A DNA stretch of 64,000 nucleotides, taken from Diphasiastrum complanatum (Eukaryota; Streptophyta; Lycopodiopsida; Lycopodiales; Lycopodiaceae). The position numbers were made by a program, and so were the translations under genes. Location of the stretch: the NCBI GenBank assembly GCA_029204225.1, contig CM055111.1:21715805-21779804 (forward strand), read 5' to 3'. The notes beneath the pieces are model-generated. The model had not been told where the DNA came from. It saw nothing but the letters and a program-made list of their open reading frames with translations, and searched no databases. Positions 54,735-64,000 of this stretch are shown here, piece by piece (position 1 is the stretch's first letter; every line of letters starts with the position of its first letter).

Positions 54735-55841
54735 ACACTAGGCTCAGGTCAGTATTTTGTAGATTTCTACATGGGAACGCTAGCGAGGAAATATTCCCTG
54801 ATCGCGGATACTGCCAGTGATCTAATCTGGATTCAATGCTACCCTTGCAGTAAATGTTATTTTCAATCCAATCCTATCTACTATCCCGATAACTCGTCTT
54901 CTTTCTCGTCAGTTTCTTGCTCTGCCAAACCATGCTTTCTTGTTCCAGCACCACCACACGATTCCTGCAGTTCCAGGTTTCCAACAAGCTGCCAATACAC
55001 GTACGATTACAATGATGGATCTTCTACTAGTGGCTTTCTAGCATTTGAGACGGTCACAATGATATCTAGCTCTGGCGAGCGTTTGAAGATCTGCAACATC
55101 ACGTTTGGATGCGGCGTAAGCAATGAAGGTCAGACTTTGCACGGATCTAACGGCGTCCTTGGTCTTGGGCAGGGGCCTGTCTCTTTTGCATCTCAGTTAG
55201 GAGATCTCTACGGAAGCATATTTTCCTATTGTCTTGTGGACTATTTGAAAGCCACTACAGATAGCAGTCTGCTTGTGTTTGGAGATGCCAAGATCTCGCA
55301 ATCTTTGAGAAATGCTATCCAATACACTCCACTTTTGAAGAATTCATTTGCAGAAACGTATTACTATGTGGGCATCAAGCATGTTCGTTTGAATGGACGA
55401 GTTCTGCCTATCCCTTCAAAATTATGGCAGATTGACTCTGCCGGCTATGGTGGCACCATTGTTGATTCTGGCACGACACTCACATATTTCAGAAAAGCGG
55501 CTTATTCACTTATTGTTGCTGCATTTAAACGAGCCATAACTATGCCTAGAGTAGCATCCATTCAAGGCCTTGATCTCTGCTTCAACGTTTCTGCTGATTC
55601 TGGCATAAAAATTCCTGAATTCTCAATCCTTTTGGAAGGAGATGTCCTCTTTCAGCCCCCAGCAGAGAATTACCTTATTGACACAGCTCTTGATGTGAAG
55701 TGCATTGCAATGCAAGGAGTCGATTCACCTCTTGGATCAAACACAATAGGAAACTTGCTGCAGCAGAATTTCCATGTAGAGTATGATAGATCAAGAGCCC
55801 GACTGGGGTTTGTGTCGGCAAACTGCTCCTCATCATCGTAG
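54183..55841 (+). CDS. Nepenthesin/CDR1-like aspartic protease (family A1), 552 aa
   Basis: Single-exon frame. ATG 54183 is chosen because it is the first ATG of the frame and is followed by a signal-peptide-like N-terminus (FNFVIHFIFSSAITF, residues 12-26). A propeptide follows with LKLVHRTSLLSPQ (99-111), the form seen in CDR1-type plant proteases. The mature enzyme begins near GSGQYFVDFYMG (187-198). First active site ADTASDLIWIQC (208-219): Asp209 is present but the usual DTGS is DTAS. Then the Cys-rich nepenthesin insert, flap Tyr276 in YNDGSSTSG, and second active site VDSGTTLTYF (427-436, Asp428). The C-terminal IGNLLQQNFHVEYD and LGFVSANC are typical. Predicted to be secreted or vacuolar. 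The first third lies in the inverted duplication. A poly(A)-like AATAAA is at 56001-56006. Confidence 0.9.
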   Translation: MASVLKTTNRRFNFVIHFIFSSAITFDLSGATTSFSHTSQRSSIPDGFRRPDYVQDSWDQTAILPASSPKILEGQLLESGIRETELQGGANEIRTGIPLKLVHRTSLLSPQSRTESVKINILKELLELDTVRLRGYKLSSWITGIPQSGHFASTNSVSRKHKAANVAHEKFSSESANNRISSGATLGSGQYFVDFYMGTLARKYSLIADTASDLIWIQCYPCSKCYFQSNPIYYPDNSSSFSSVSCSAKPCFLVPAPPHDSCSSRFPTSCQYTYDYNDGSSTSGFLAFETVTMISSSGERLKICNITFGCGVSNEGQTLHGSNGVLGLGQGPVSFASQLGDLYGSIFSYCLVDYLKATTDSSLLVFGDAKISQSLRNAIQYTPLLKNSFAETYYYVGIKHVRLNGRVLPIPSKLWQIDSAGYGGTIVDSGTTLTYFRKAAYSLIVAAFKRAITMPRVASIQGLDLCFNVSADSGIKIPEFSILLEGDVLFQPPAENYLIDTALDVKCIAMQGVDSPLGSNTIGNLLQQNFHVEYDRSRARLGFVSANCSSSS

Positions 55842-56370
55842 CCATGATCAACCACTCCATACTTCTCAGGCATTATTTTCCAATGCAATGGATAAACTTC
55901 AAAATTACATGAAGCTAGTTTTAGAGACACGTTTACGTTCTTTTAGAGGAAGTTTACTACTGCTGAGCATGATTTGCTGGAATTGATTCATAAAGATGCC
56001 AATAAAACTCTCAAAGTACTTTCAAGCGAGAAGCTAGGAGATTCTTTCTAAGATGTTCGATTCTGAAAAAAATCTCCATGTATGTTTTCTGTATGAAGCA
56101 AGCTAGTTATCCTTTACTTTAGCTAGCTTTTGGGTCATTGACAGTTAGCTTGACTTGTGTGGTAGACGATTTCAAAGGTGTAAGCAGTGCTTGGAAAACC
56201 TTTTGGATATTGCCTATCCGCAGTTTTTGCAGGATTTCTAGTTTTTATCTGAACTTGTTGACTTCAAGTCGTGCAACTCATGGCTCTTTCCTTAATTCTT
56301 GCCCCCAAGTTAGTAACACATGCGATAAAACTCAAGCCAGATGCCATGCATGTTTGACAGAAACAAAGGA
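55842..56370. other. 3' flank of the protease gene
   Basis: Contains AATAAA at 56001. No further gene seen. Confidence 0.5.
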
Positions 56371-56460
56371 GACTACCCTATCATTTGAGAGCAGGAGTGT
56401 ATACAGAGCTAGAAAGACTACCCTATCATTTGAGAGCATGAGTGTATACAGAGCTAGAAA
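56371..56460. repeat. 45-bp tandem repeat, two units
   Basis: Units 56371-56415 and 56416-56460 begin gactaccctatcatttgaga and differ at one base. Confidence 0.85.
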
Positions 56461-56583
56461 GACTAAAGAATGCCGGATTACAGAAAATTTTATTATAACT
56501 ACCCTCTTCCTTTCTTAGATCACGTGTTGGAAGAATAAGCAGGATGAGAAATGTACTCTTTTATGGATTATTTTGCTAGTTAC

Positions 56584-56586
<3 letters not shown>

Positions 56587-56667
<81 letters not shown>
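56587..56667. repeat. (GA)n microsatellite, 81 bp
   Basis: Pure GA; not within a recognisable LTR. Confidence 0.95.
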
Positions 56668-56669
<2 letters not shown>

Positions 56670-59600
56670 GTAGAATACAAATGAATCACATAATATGCAC
56701 TTGTAGGCCCACCTTTTCACTAAATCCTAACTTCAAATTTTCCCAACCACTTGACATCTTACGCACTGATGCGTCCTACTGCAGACAATGTTTCTGGACC
56801 TTTGCATTCCAATCTATCTTAGCACATTAGGCAGGCTTTGATTTGCTTGTCTCATTTGCAACCCTGAACGACATCCCTCTTATGTTGAATCCATATTTTT
56901 ATATCTTTTTGATATGGCTCTTCGTTCGAACTCATTTTCTTGCAAGAAATCTTCTTACACTCCTTTCATAATTTTTCTTCCCTAGATTTGTCACTCTTTT
57001 TCTTAAATAATGTTGTTCCAAAATCATGACAAGAATATAATAAATGTAATTTATTAATAAAAATTGCCCCCTTTTTATCCATCGCTACATTGCCTTCAAC
57101 ATTCAAATTGTACTGAGAGTTGGAAGTAGATTCATTGCTAGGAATATGTGGAGGGGTTGAAGGGCCTGTTGTGGCTGCTAGTTCCACTACCACTTAGTGG
57201 TTGGTGGTAAAAGGCATGTGACAACAATTCAAAAAATATCTTGAATTCTTTTTGGGATTTATTGACAACCTACACATTGGATGAATATATTAGCCAAGTA
57301 AGAGAATAACTGTGAATGCCTATGGATGTAGAGAGATTGAATACATTTTCAGCATCAATAATTTTAGAAAATCTTCCACAATTTTTTTTTTAATACCAAC
57401 TTGAAATATTTGAGAAACTTTGAAACACGAATTTTTTTGTTGTATAGATTGATGCATTGATAGTACAACAATAAACAAAAAGTACAATGAATGTATTATT
57501 AATCTATGAGAAAATGATAATGTTCTCACTTGATTCACAAATTGATCTTTTATGATCTATTGTGATCTACGATCTATCCATGTGGCATGATATGGGAAGA
57601 TTTAAGATTCAAAGATGATCCTATATGTAGATCTAGGCCAAGTATAGTTGCATCAACAATCACTTCCTTTGATGTTAGACAATTTCTACGCTAGCTTAGC
57701 ATTCGATCAAAATCATGTTTAGATTTGATTCTAAATTTATGTAAATAGGTTGTACTATAGCAAGAAATCTTTTAATGCATCATCAAAATAGACATCTATC
57801 AAGCATACATCACAATATCTAAATGAGACGATAGTATTACTCCAAAATCTTTCACAAATAGAAATGGACAATGGTGGCCCTCTCTCCTCTCCCTAGAGCC
57901 CTGATCTAGCTTGTTTATTAGAAGCTTAATGAATATAAAATGCACAATGAAACTACTCTGAGTAGTTTATACCATATTGCATTGAATAGATGAAGTTTTC
58001 ATGAACTTACATACATTTTCTTTGATCAATGGCCACATGGAATCTCAATGGAAATGTTATGTACAAGATAAGTTTCCAAAGAGCTTGCACTACACATTTT
58101 AAACATTATTTTGGATTTGTTAAAAATTTATTCCTATATCTTGTTGTCAACTACTAGTTGCAGTCAATATTGAAATAGATTTTTAACTTGAAATCCATCC
58201 AACAACATAAATCAATCAAGGAGGTTTTCCACCAGTGAATTAAGAGAGCTCACGTCAATTGGAAGAGATAGCCTTTAGTGTTTGTAGAAAGAAATTACTT
58301 CTAAGACACTTGAAATGGCACCCATCATGTTTTCACAACCAACTATTCGAACTTCATCTTTATTCAAATCGACGTTTTTTTGGAACCAAATTCAAAGAGC
58401 CAAAAGGGCATCTTTTTCTTTCAATGAGCTGTCTTTCTCTCTCTTCGAATTCAAAGGCCAACTTTCATTTTGAGCCATTAGTCATGTTTCTAAAGGCTAT
58501 TATTCACATTATGAAGGCATTAGTTGCTATAATTTTGAAGTGTAGGTTCGCACTATTCGTCTTCCTACATTCGAATATCTTCTCTTTAAATTGAAACAAC
58601 GAACCAGCAAGGATATAAAAACATTCAAACACACTTCTACTAGGCACATTTTATAATTGTTTTTTTATTTAGCTTCCAAATTAGATGTAAATCAGTGCAC
58701 CTCCACTTGTCTTTTTATGCCTTTTACATGCCCATTATCTTTTCTAGCATGCATTTACTATTACAAACTGAGAGAGCACGAGAGAGAAAGTAACACGGAT
58801 TTCACATAGCCCCCCTTGAACAAGTCAAGACCAAATCCCTTGAGTCCTTTCATCTTACAGCGTAACAAGTTTAAACGAAGTTGGAAAAAACTTACAGTAC
58901 AAAGCACCATAAAGTGAAGCAAGTTTTAGGATACCCAGCTATTACCTGCCACCATCTCACAAAACACAACCGCATGAGTTAGTTTAGTGAGGAAGACAAG
59001 TGTCATAGGTGAGCATCAATTGTCATCCATGTTTGAAACAAGGTTCACTATCAGCTTAATTAGAATCTTCCCTACCATGCATTCTACCACATCGTAGGTC
59101 TTGCCTTAATACCATCGTATCAGGACATCCACCATACTGACCAATATAAAGCAAGTATTCCTATTATTATATGACAATTTCATAGCTTAAGATGACGAAG
59201 CCATAATCAATCACAACAAGTGGAAAGGGTGTAGTTTGGTCATAGGAGTCGATAGCAGCATATACATGCCATCATGTGCCCATCAGTACCCGTGACACTT
59301 TTGGCACCTAGTGGACTCTATTTACATGCGCTTGGGCAAATCCATGTCGTTCAAGCTAATTTGGGCAAATCCATGCCATTCAGGCTATCCAAACTTTAAA
59401 CCGATTCAGTAGGTTAAAGTGCTAAAAAACTATAACTTAATAACTTGTTATAGCCCATTATTGTGTTTTAATGCAACAAGTAAAGTGTGTGAGTTCTCGT
59501 AGGTATTAGGGTACCTCTGTACCATCCTGACTCCAAAGACAAGTGACTGAATGTTGCCGATCGAAGACATCTTCTAATCTTCCGAATACGCTCCAAATAT

Positions 59601-61430
59601 GGCTGCTGATGGATGTGAGGCTCTGATACCACAGTAGGAAAAATACTAGGAATTCTCCTGCAGAGAACACGATGAAATTTTGAATAAATCAAACTAATAT
59701 CAGTGTCTTCAATCATGTCTAATTCTGGTCTATGTACTAATAGAGCAGTTTCTACTTTGATTGAATAAAGCATGCGGATTTATGAGATATATGTGTGAGT
59801 GTGATAGACAATTTTAGATAATCAGCACAACTGAGAAAAATCATCTGTTGAGAAACTTTGATTAATCGAATTTTTATAATTTTGATTCTGATTTTTCTGT
59901 ATAAATCTCTTGTTGCCTTGTTTTTTTAGAATGAGTAAGTGCACATGTATTTATATTGTCACAATCTAGGTCTTTTGGCCTTCTTCCTTCTGTAATAGTC
60001 AATCTAATTATTAAGATGGTTGATATTCAACAACGTTCTATTTCCATACTCGAAAAAGTTATTGTTCGAGACAATTTATCCGTCAAGATAGTTTATCTGT
60101 TCAAGTTCGAGTTCGAACAAGACTAAATATGTTTCGAGTTTGAGCAAAAATAAAAATGTTTTGAGTTTGATTTTGAGTTCGAGTTCGAGTTTCTCAGCCT
60201 TTGTCAATTAGACTGTGCACTTTATTGGTAGAACCGAGATTTGTCTGTTGAGGTGTTCTACAACTTTCCTACATCCTTTTAGAAGTAAAGTGTCTCAAGT
60301 CATGCCATTGATTTGTAAGAGTGGAGTGTCTATTTTCCAAGAGGTACTTGCTTTGGTATTCAAGAATTTGTATTTATTGATCGTGTTTAAGCATGAACCT
60401 TATGTTCTTTATTTATCCTACATCTTACTTGAAGATGAATAGCAAATAACGAATGTGGAGATTGATCTAAGCTCATACCTTTCTTAGAAAACGTCTTTAG
60501 CAACACCTTATTACATATAGGTGGAGTCTTATTGTGTTGAGGAAATTAGTCTTGATGTAGCATTGTACAAAGAGGGCACCCATACAATATGTGCATAGAA
60601 GGATACACATTCACAAGTTTACCAAAATTGATCTTAAAAAGACAGTGTTCTACTGTTGGGCAGAATCTACATGATTATGTGAAAGGTTCATATGCAATCA
60701 ACGACCAATCAGTTGTGAAAATCACTCAGAAAATCCATGGATCTTTCCAGCTAGGAGCGATGCTAGACACAAATGGAAGTGGCTAAACAAAGTGGTTGAA
60801 CCTTTGCCATATGAACCCTTGCCAAACGTCGATCAATAGTTGTGGCAAACATTCTTACAAGAATGGATAGCAGATTAGAAGTTACAAATCGCTTGTACCA
60901 ATCACAAACACAATGCACTTTCTATATGTAATCAAGCCAAAACATGCATTGTGAATGAATAAGATTCGCCAGCGGCTAGTTGCATGCTTACCGGATTGTT
61001 AAAACTTGCTCCAAAACCCGATTTGAGGGTATGCGCTCCACAGTGGGCTTGAATCCTACTTGTTTTTTGTAGAGAAGGCCCTTCAAGAAAGCATAAGCAG
61101 AAGTTGATAAGAGGAGAAAGAGGAAGAATGAGGGTGGAGGTCCCTCGCAGGTCCAACCTCATTATATACATTTAGAAGCACAAGATGGTATGAATGATCA
61201 CCATTAGATTAAGATCCCTAATATCAGATGAATCCTATTCGTGGAACTAGGAGACTTGAGGTGCAAGCTAATAATTTCTCCCAAAACTCCCAAAAAAATT
61301 GATTTTGGACTTAGTCAATACCTTTTACATAGGTTTTTCATACTTACAAAAGTGTATTAATTCGATGTGCTTCGCAGAGCAAAAGAAAGAGTTTTTAACA
61401 GGGATTTTGCATAGTCAAATGGAGTCCATG
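56668..61430. other. Gene-poor intergenic stretch
   Basis: I see no convincing gene. Frames of 75-111 codons (57193-56966, 57538-57320, 58259-58594, 59773-59468) match nothing I know. A 29-bp near-duplicate (gggcaaatccatg..) lies at 59333-59390, and a run of gttcgag/gagttc words at 60080-60195. One primer-site-like sequence is at 59620. Confidence 0.5.
59620..59631 (-). other. Candidate primer binding site of a decayed LTR element
   Basis: Reads TGGTATCAGAGC on minus, but the adjacent sequence (…cctactg) lacks the CA end of an LTR and no gag follows leftwards. Either a remnant or chance. Confidence 0.35.
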
Positions 61431-61435
61431 AGAGA

Positions 61436-61505
<70 letters not shown>
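61431..61505. repeat. (GA)n microsatellite, 75 bp
   Basis: Near-pure GA with one GGG interruption near its start. Confidence 0.95.
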
Positions 61506-61507
<2 letters not shown>

Positions 61508-61978
61508 CCGCCAACTGTCCCGTAGTTAGCATAGAATCTCAGGGGTTAGTTAGCACTCCTGAGAGGGGATACTAAATGCCCGCTAGAAATAACCTAACAT
61601 CATCAGGTTATTCCATCCTCCTTGAATCATATGGTTGATCCAAAAGCTCCTCCTCCTTGAAAATAACTGAAACTCCATAAGGAAATCAAGAGTCCTCCTT
61701 GAATCAAAAGGATCACAAAGATCCATCATCAAGTTACCAAGATTTTGAGAATTAGGCACATCAAGATTGGCAAGACTATTAAGTGTGCTTATACGATGAT
61801 TCACTTACTCTCATAAAGACTTTACAATTTGACTCAATACATCTAAAGGACAATTTTTCACACCGAGTGAACAAATCATTGTTGCTCTTGCAAGACTCAA
61901 GAGCATACATTTGATAAAATAACCATCTACTTTTTAATTAATCTAAAATCAATCTCAAACCAATAAGAACATCAACTA
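61506..61978. other. Unassigned stretch
   Basis: A 73-codon minus frame (61804-61583) has no recognised match. Nothing else seen. Confidence 0.35.
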
Positions 61979-62639
61979 TGTGAAGGATTTCAGATAAATC
62001 AAGATCCAAATCCATAAAATGATCTTGGGTTAGAAAGAGATCATATCACCAGTCTTGCCAATGTAGAAAAATCAGCATTGACTTTAAGAATGAGATGCAA
62101 ACTCTAATAGATCTTGACCAAACATGACCCAAAACATAAAAAAAATAATAATGTTGTTGTCCATACAATTACAATAAGCTACTGTATGTCACACGTGTGG
62201 ATCATAAAATAGCAATTAATGAACATTATACACATAGGATTGCAAGATATCACAGGTATAGTGCACAATGGATAGTAGAACCCAAGAGAACCATGTATAA
62301 GCATGAATGAGATAAGAGAGAGAGAGAGAGAGTGATCCCTCTTCCCATGAGTTACATCATTTTATAGTAGGTCCAAAACCTAAATTGCCACTTGGTTTAT
62401 CTCCATATTGAAAAACCCTACTATTTTTGGGACTAGATTCAATGTACCCAACATTCAAATTTGGATCTACTAAAACTCGACTTCTACATTTTCCCACACT
62501 TTCCAAAAGTGTTTCTTTAAATGCTTTTAGACTAATATAATGTTGAAAATTCAAACTCTAGTTCTAATATGAAAATTGGCCTCAATTGCCATATATACAA
62601 ATATGACCAAAATAGACTAAACTAGTTGAATTTCTCACA
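61979..62639 (-). repeat. 3' LTR of swap-domain element SD-4
   Basis: Read leftwards from TGTGAGAAATTCAACTAG at 62639, after the polypurine tract gttgaagaggggg, to CCTTCACA at 61979; 661 bp. It has a ctataaaatgatg box near 62353-62365, a CT run (62312-62332), and CACACGTGTG at 62190-62199. Confidence 0.75.
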
Positions 62640-63610
62640 CCCCCTCTTCAACTAGTTTTAGCATAGACTTTGATAACACTCCAAGTGAAGTCCTTTCCCA
62701 ATGCTTTGGTGAAGATATCAACTACACATTCCCTTGAAGAAACATTTTGAAGCTCCACTTCCTTTGCTATGACTACTCTCTCACAAAGTTTTGACTTATC
62801 ACTTCAATATGCCATGAAGAATCAAATAGAATGTAAATGAGATGATTCATCCATGCTATCAACTTTGAACTCTCTGAAAAAATACAGCAAACAAACAATA
62901 AATGTGAGTGATCAACATTTGCTTGCATGTCTCCTCCTTCTTTGTCCTTTTTTGACATGTATCCTCCATGACACTCCATGAATGAGCCTCCATATCCATC
63001 TTGCCACAAGATGCCATCATCACTTGATGAATTGATCATGAATGATCAATATAATGAACCTCCTATAGCTTCATTTCGATCAAAAAATTTCTAGTACAAA
63101 TCCCACATCAAAATGATGCTCACCAATTTAGTTACTTTTACCATATTTTGACAATTTTCACACATCCACATGAAATTGCTCAAACATGAAATAGAACAAG
63201 TAAAGTAAACTTGAACAACATGTCCTTGCTGCTCCTTTGATCTTACTTGAGTCTTCAATAACCTGCAAAAAACAGATCCAAAAACATTTTTGCCAATTGA
63301 CTCTCCTTTGATGCTCTTGACTAGCTCCAAATTGCCAACTTCCTTTTTGCTTTGTTGAAGCCCTTTGAGATCAACCTCTTGATCATAAACTTGATCATCA
63401 AAGTCATTGAACAAACTTTGTTTCCAGATCCATTACTTGCTGTAAAATCATGAAAACATCCATCCACTTGCATAGCATCATCTACACAAGAAGATTCACC
63501 AAAATATGTGAGAAAAGCAAAATGAGTCACTTCCACTTGCTTACCCGTCTCATCATAAGTGAGCCTTGAAGGCATTTGTCTTTTTCTTGATGTTTGAGAA
63601 GTTTTCACAC
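62640..63610 (-). pseudogene. Swap-domain element SD-4 with retained RNase H tail
   Basis: Read leftwards from 63608: linker QTSRKRQMPSRLTYDETGKQ, junction FLTYFGESSCVDDAMQVDG, then the swap domain in several frames: FNDFDDQVYDQEVDLKGLQQ, KKEVGNLELVKSIKGESIGK, SSSDDGILWQDGYGGSFMEC, DHSHLLFVCCIFSESSKLIA and ILFDSSW. Near 62830 it changes to the RNase H tail of lineage A copia: HIEV..NFVRE, AKEVEL, SSRECVVDIFTKALGKD, then stop and polypurine tract. So the swap domain here sits exactly between linker and RNase H tail. Homology to integrase stops near 63610. Confidence 0.75.
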
Positions 63611-64000
63611 ATGTGAACCTGTTTCAAGTACAAAGGATCAAGAGAATGAATGATTGCACATTAAACTAGCTTCTATTCTAAAAACAATGTGATGGAAAAC
63701 ATTGACAAGCTAGTTAGCAACAAGGCAACAGCATTCACCACAATCTAACTATCATTACACCTCAAATAGATCTAACTTCTAAAAGCTTACAACTTACAAG
63801 TAACAAGTTACAATACTAAGTAGTAAGTACTAACTTCTAAATATTAACTCTTGAGTTACAACTTACAACTTGTCGTAGTCTGTGAGTACAAATCCCATTC
63901 GACATTCAACATTGATAATTGAAACATTCCACATTTGAACATTATAAAAATGTAAACTTGTTACCTGAGTCTTGAATCATATATGTAGTTTTAACTCATC
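63611..64000. other. Unassigned right edge
   Basis: AT-rich, with repeated acttacaa/taagtagtaagta words; no feature recognised. Confidence 0.4.

Noticed and set aside
56371-56460. Possible CRISPR-like repeat
   Set aside because: Two directly adjacent 45-bp units without spacers, in a plant genome; a simple tandem repeat.
57320-58594. Frames of 72-111 codons between 57 and 58.6 kb
   Set aside because: Low complexity or hydrophobic by composition, no recognised motif, no duplicate in the window.
59468-59773. 101-codon minus frame spanning a primer-site-like sequence
   Set aside because: No domain recognised, and an LTR end with CA is missing next to the site; only the site is listed, with low confidence.

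Overview
This window is nuclear DNA of a land plant. The evidence is Ty1/copia LTR retrotransposons primed by initiator tRNA-Met (binding sites TGGTATCAGAGC), plant-type telomere heptamers (TTTAGGG), a nepenthesin/CDR1-type aspartic protease gene, GT-AG introns, long CT/GA microsatellites and AT-rich intergenic DNA. I cannot name the species. The density of nested, decayed elements would fit a large fern, gymnosperm or similar genome, but that is only an impression. Nothing prokaryotic is present.

Only two coding units look intact: a full copia element (26155-32014, polyprotein 27416-31366) and an aspartic protease gene (54183-55841). Almost everything else is retrotransposon debris. Names used below: swap-domain copies SD-1 to SD-6; LTR families P, Q, R, S, T, U and V; composite blocks 1, 2 and 3.

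Layout. 1-4860: copia integrase fragment, a tandemly doubled swap domain, LTR-Q remnant, then a second element's primer site, leader and broken gag. 4860-10224 (minus): composite block 1, made of copia integrase-RT-RNase H, an unrelated Retrotrans_gag module, and LTR pieces R, P and Q. 10225-14860: direct duplicate of the first 4 kb. 14883-16900: telomere-like patch and a third copia lineage. 17325-18709: segment between 117-bp inverted repeats. 18710-25503: composite block 2 (plus). 25504-35144: nested insertions, with the intact copia element inside the leader of a minus-strand copia element that had itself entered a Helitron. 35605-42210: composite block 3, with an HSP90 fragment. 42211-47917: pyruvate-kinase fragment, gag debris and the best-preserved swap-domain element. 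47918-50914: promoter-like stretch and an unrecognised degenerate gene. 51028-54734: 1384-bp inverted duplication containing the protease 5' half. 55842-64000: sparse intergenic DNA, ending in another swap-domain element (minus).

The most interesting signal is the swap domain. In at least six places the copia polyprotein runs normally to the linker after integrase, then changes into the same unrelated sequence instead of reverse transcriptase and RNase H, and where complete it returns to the normal C-terminal residues, polypurine tract and 3' LTR. One copy (45764-47296) is still open over about 500 codons. This looks like a non-autonomous copia lineage that replaced its pol core and amplified, probably driven in trans by elements like the intact one here.
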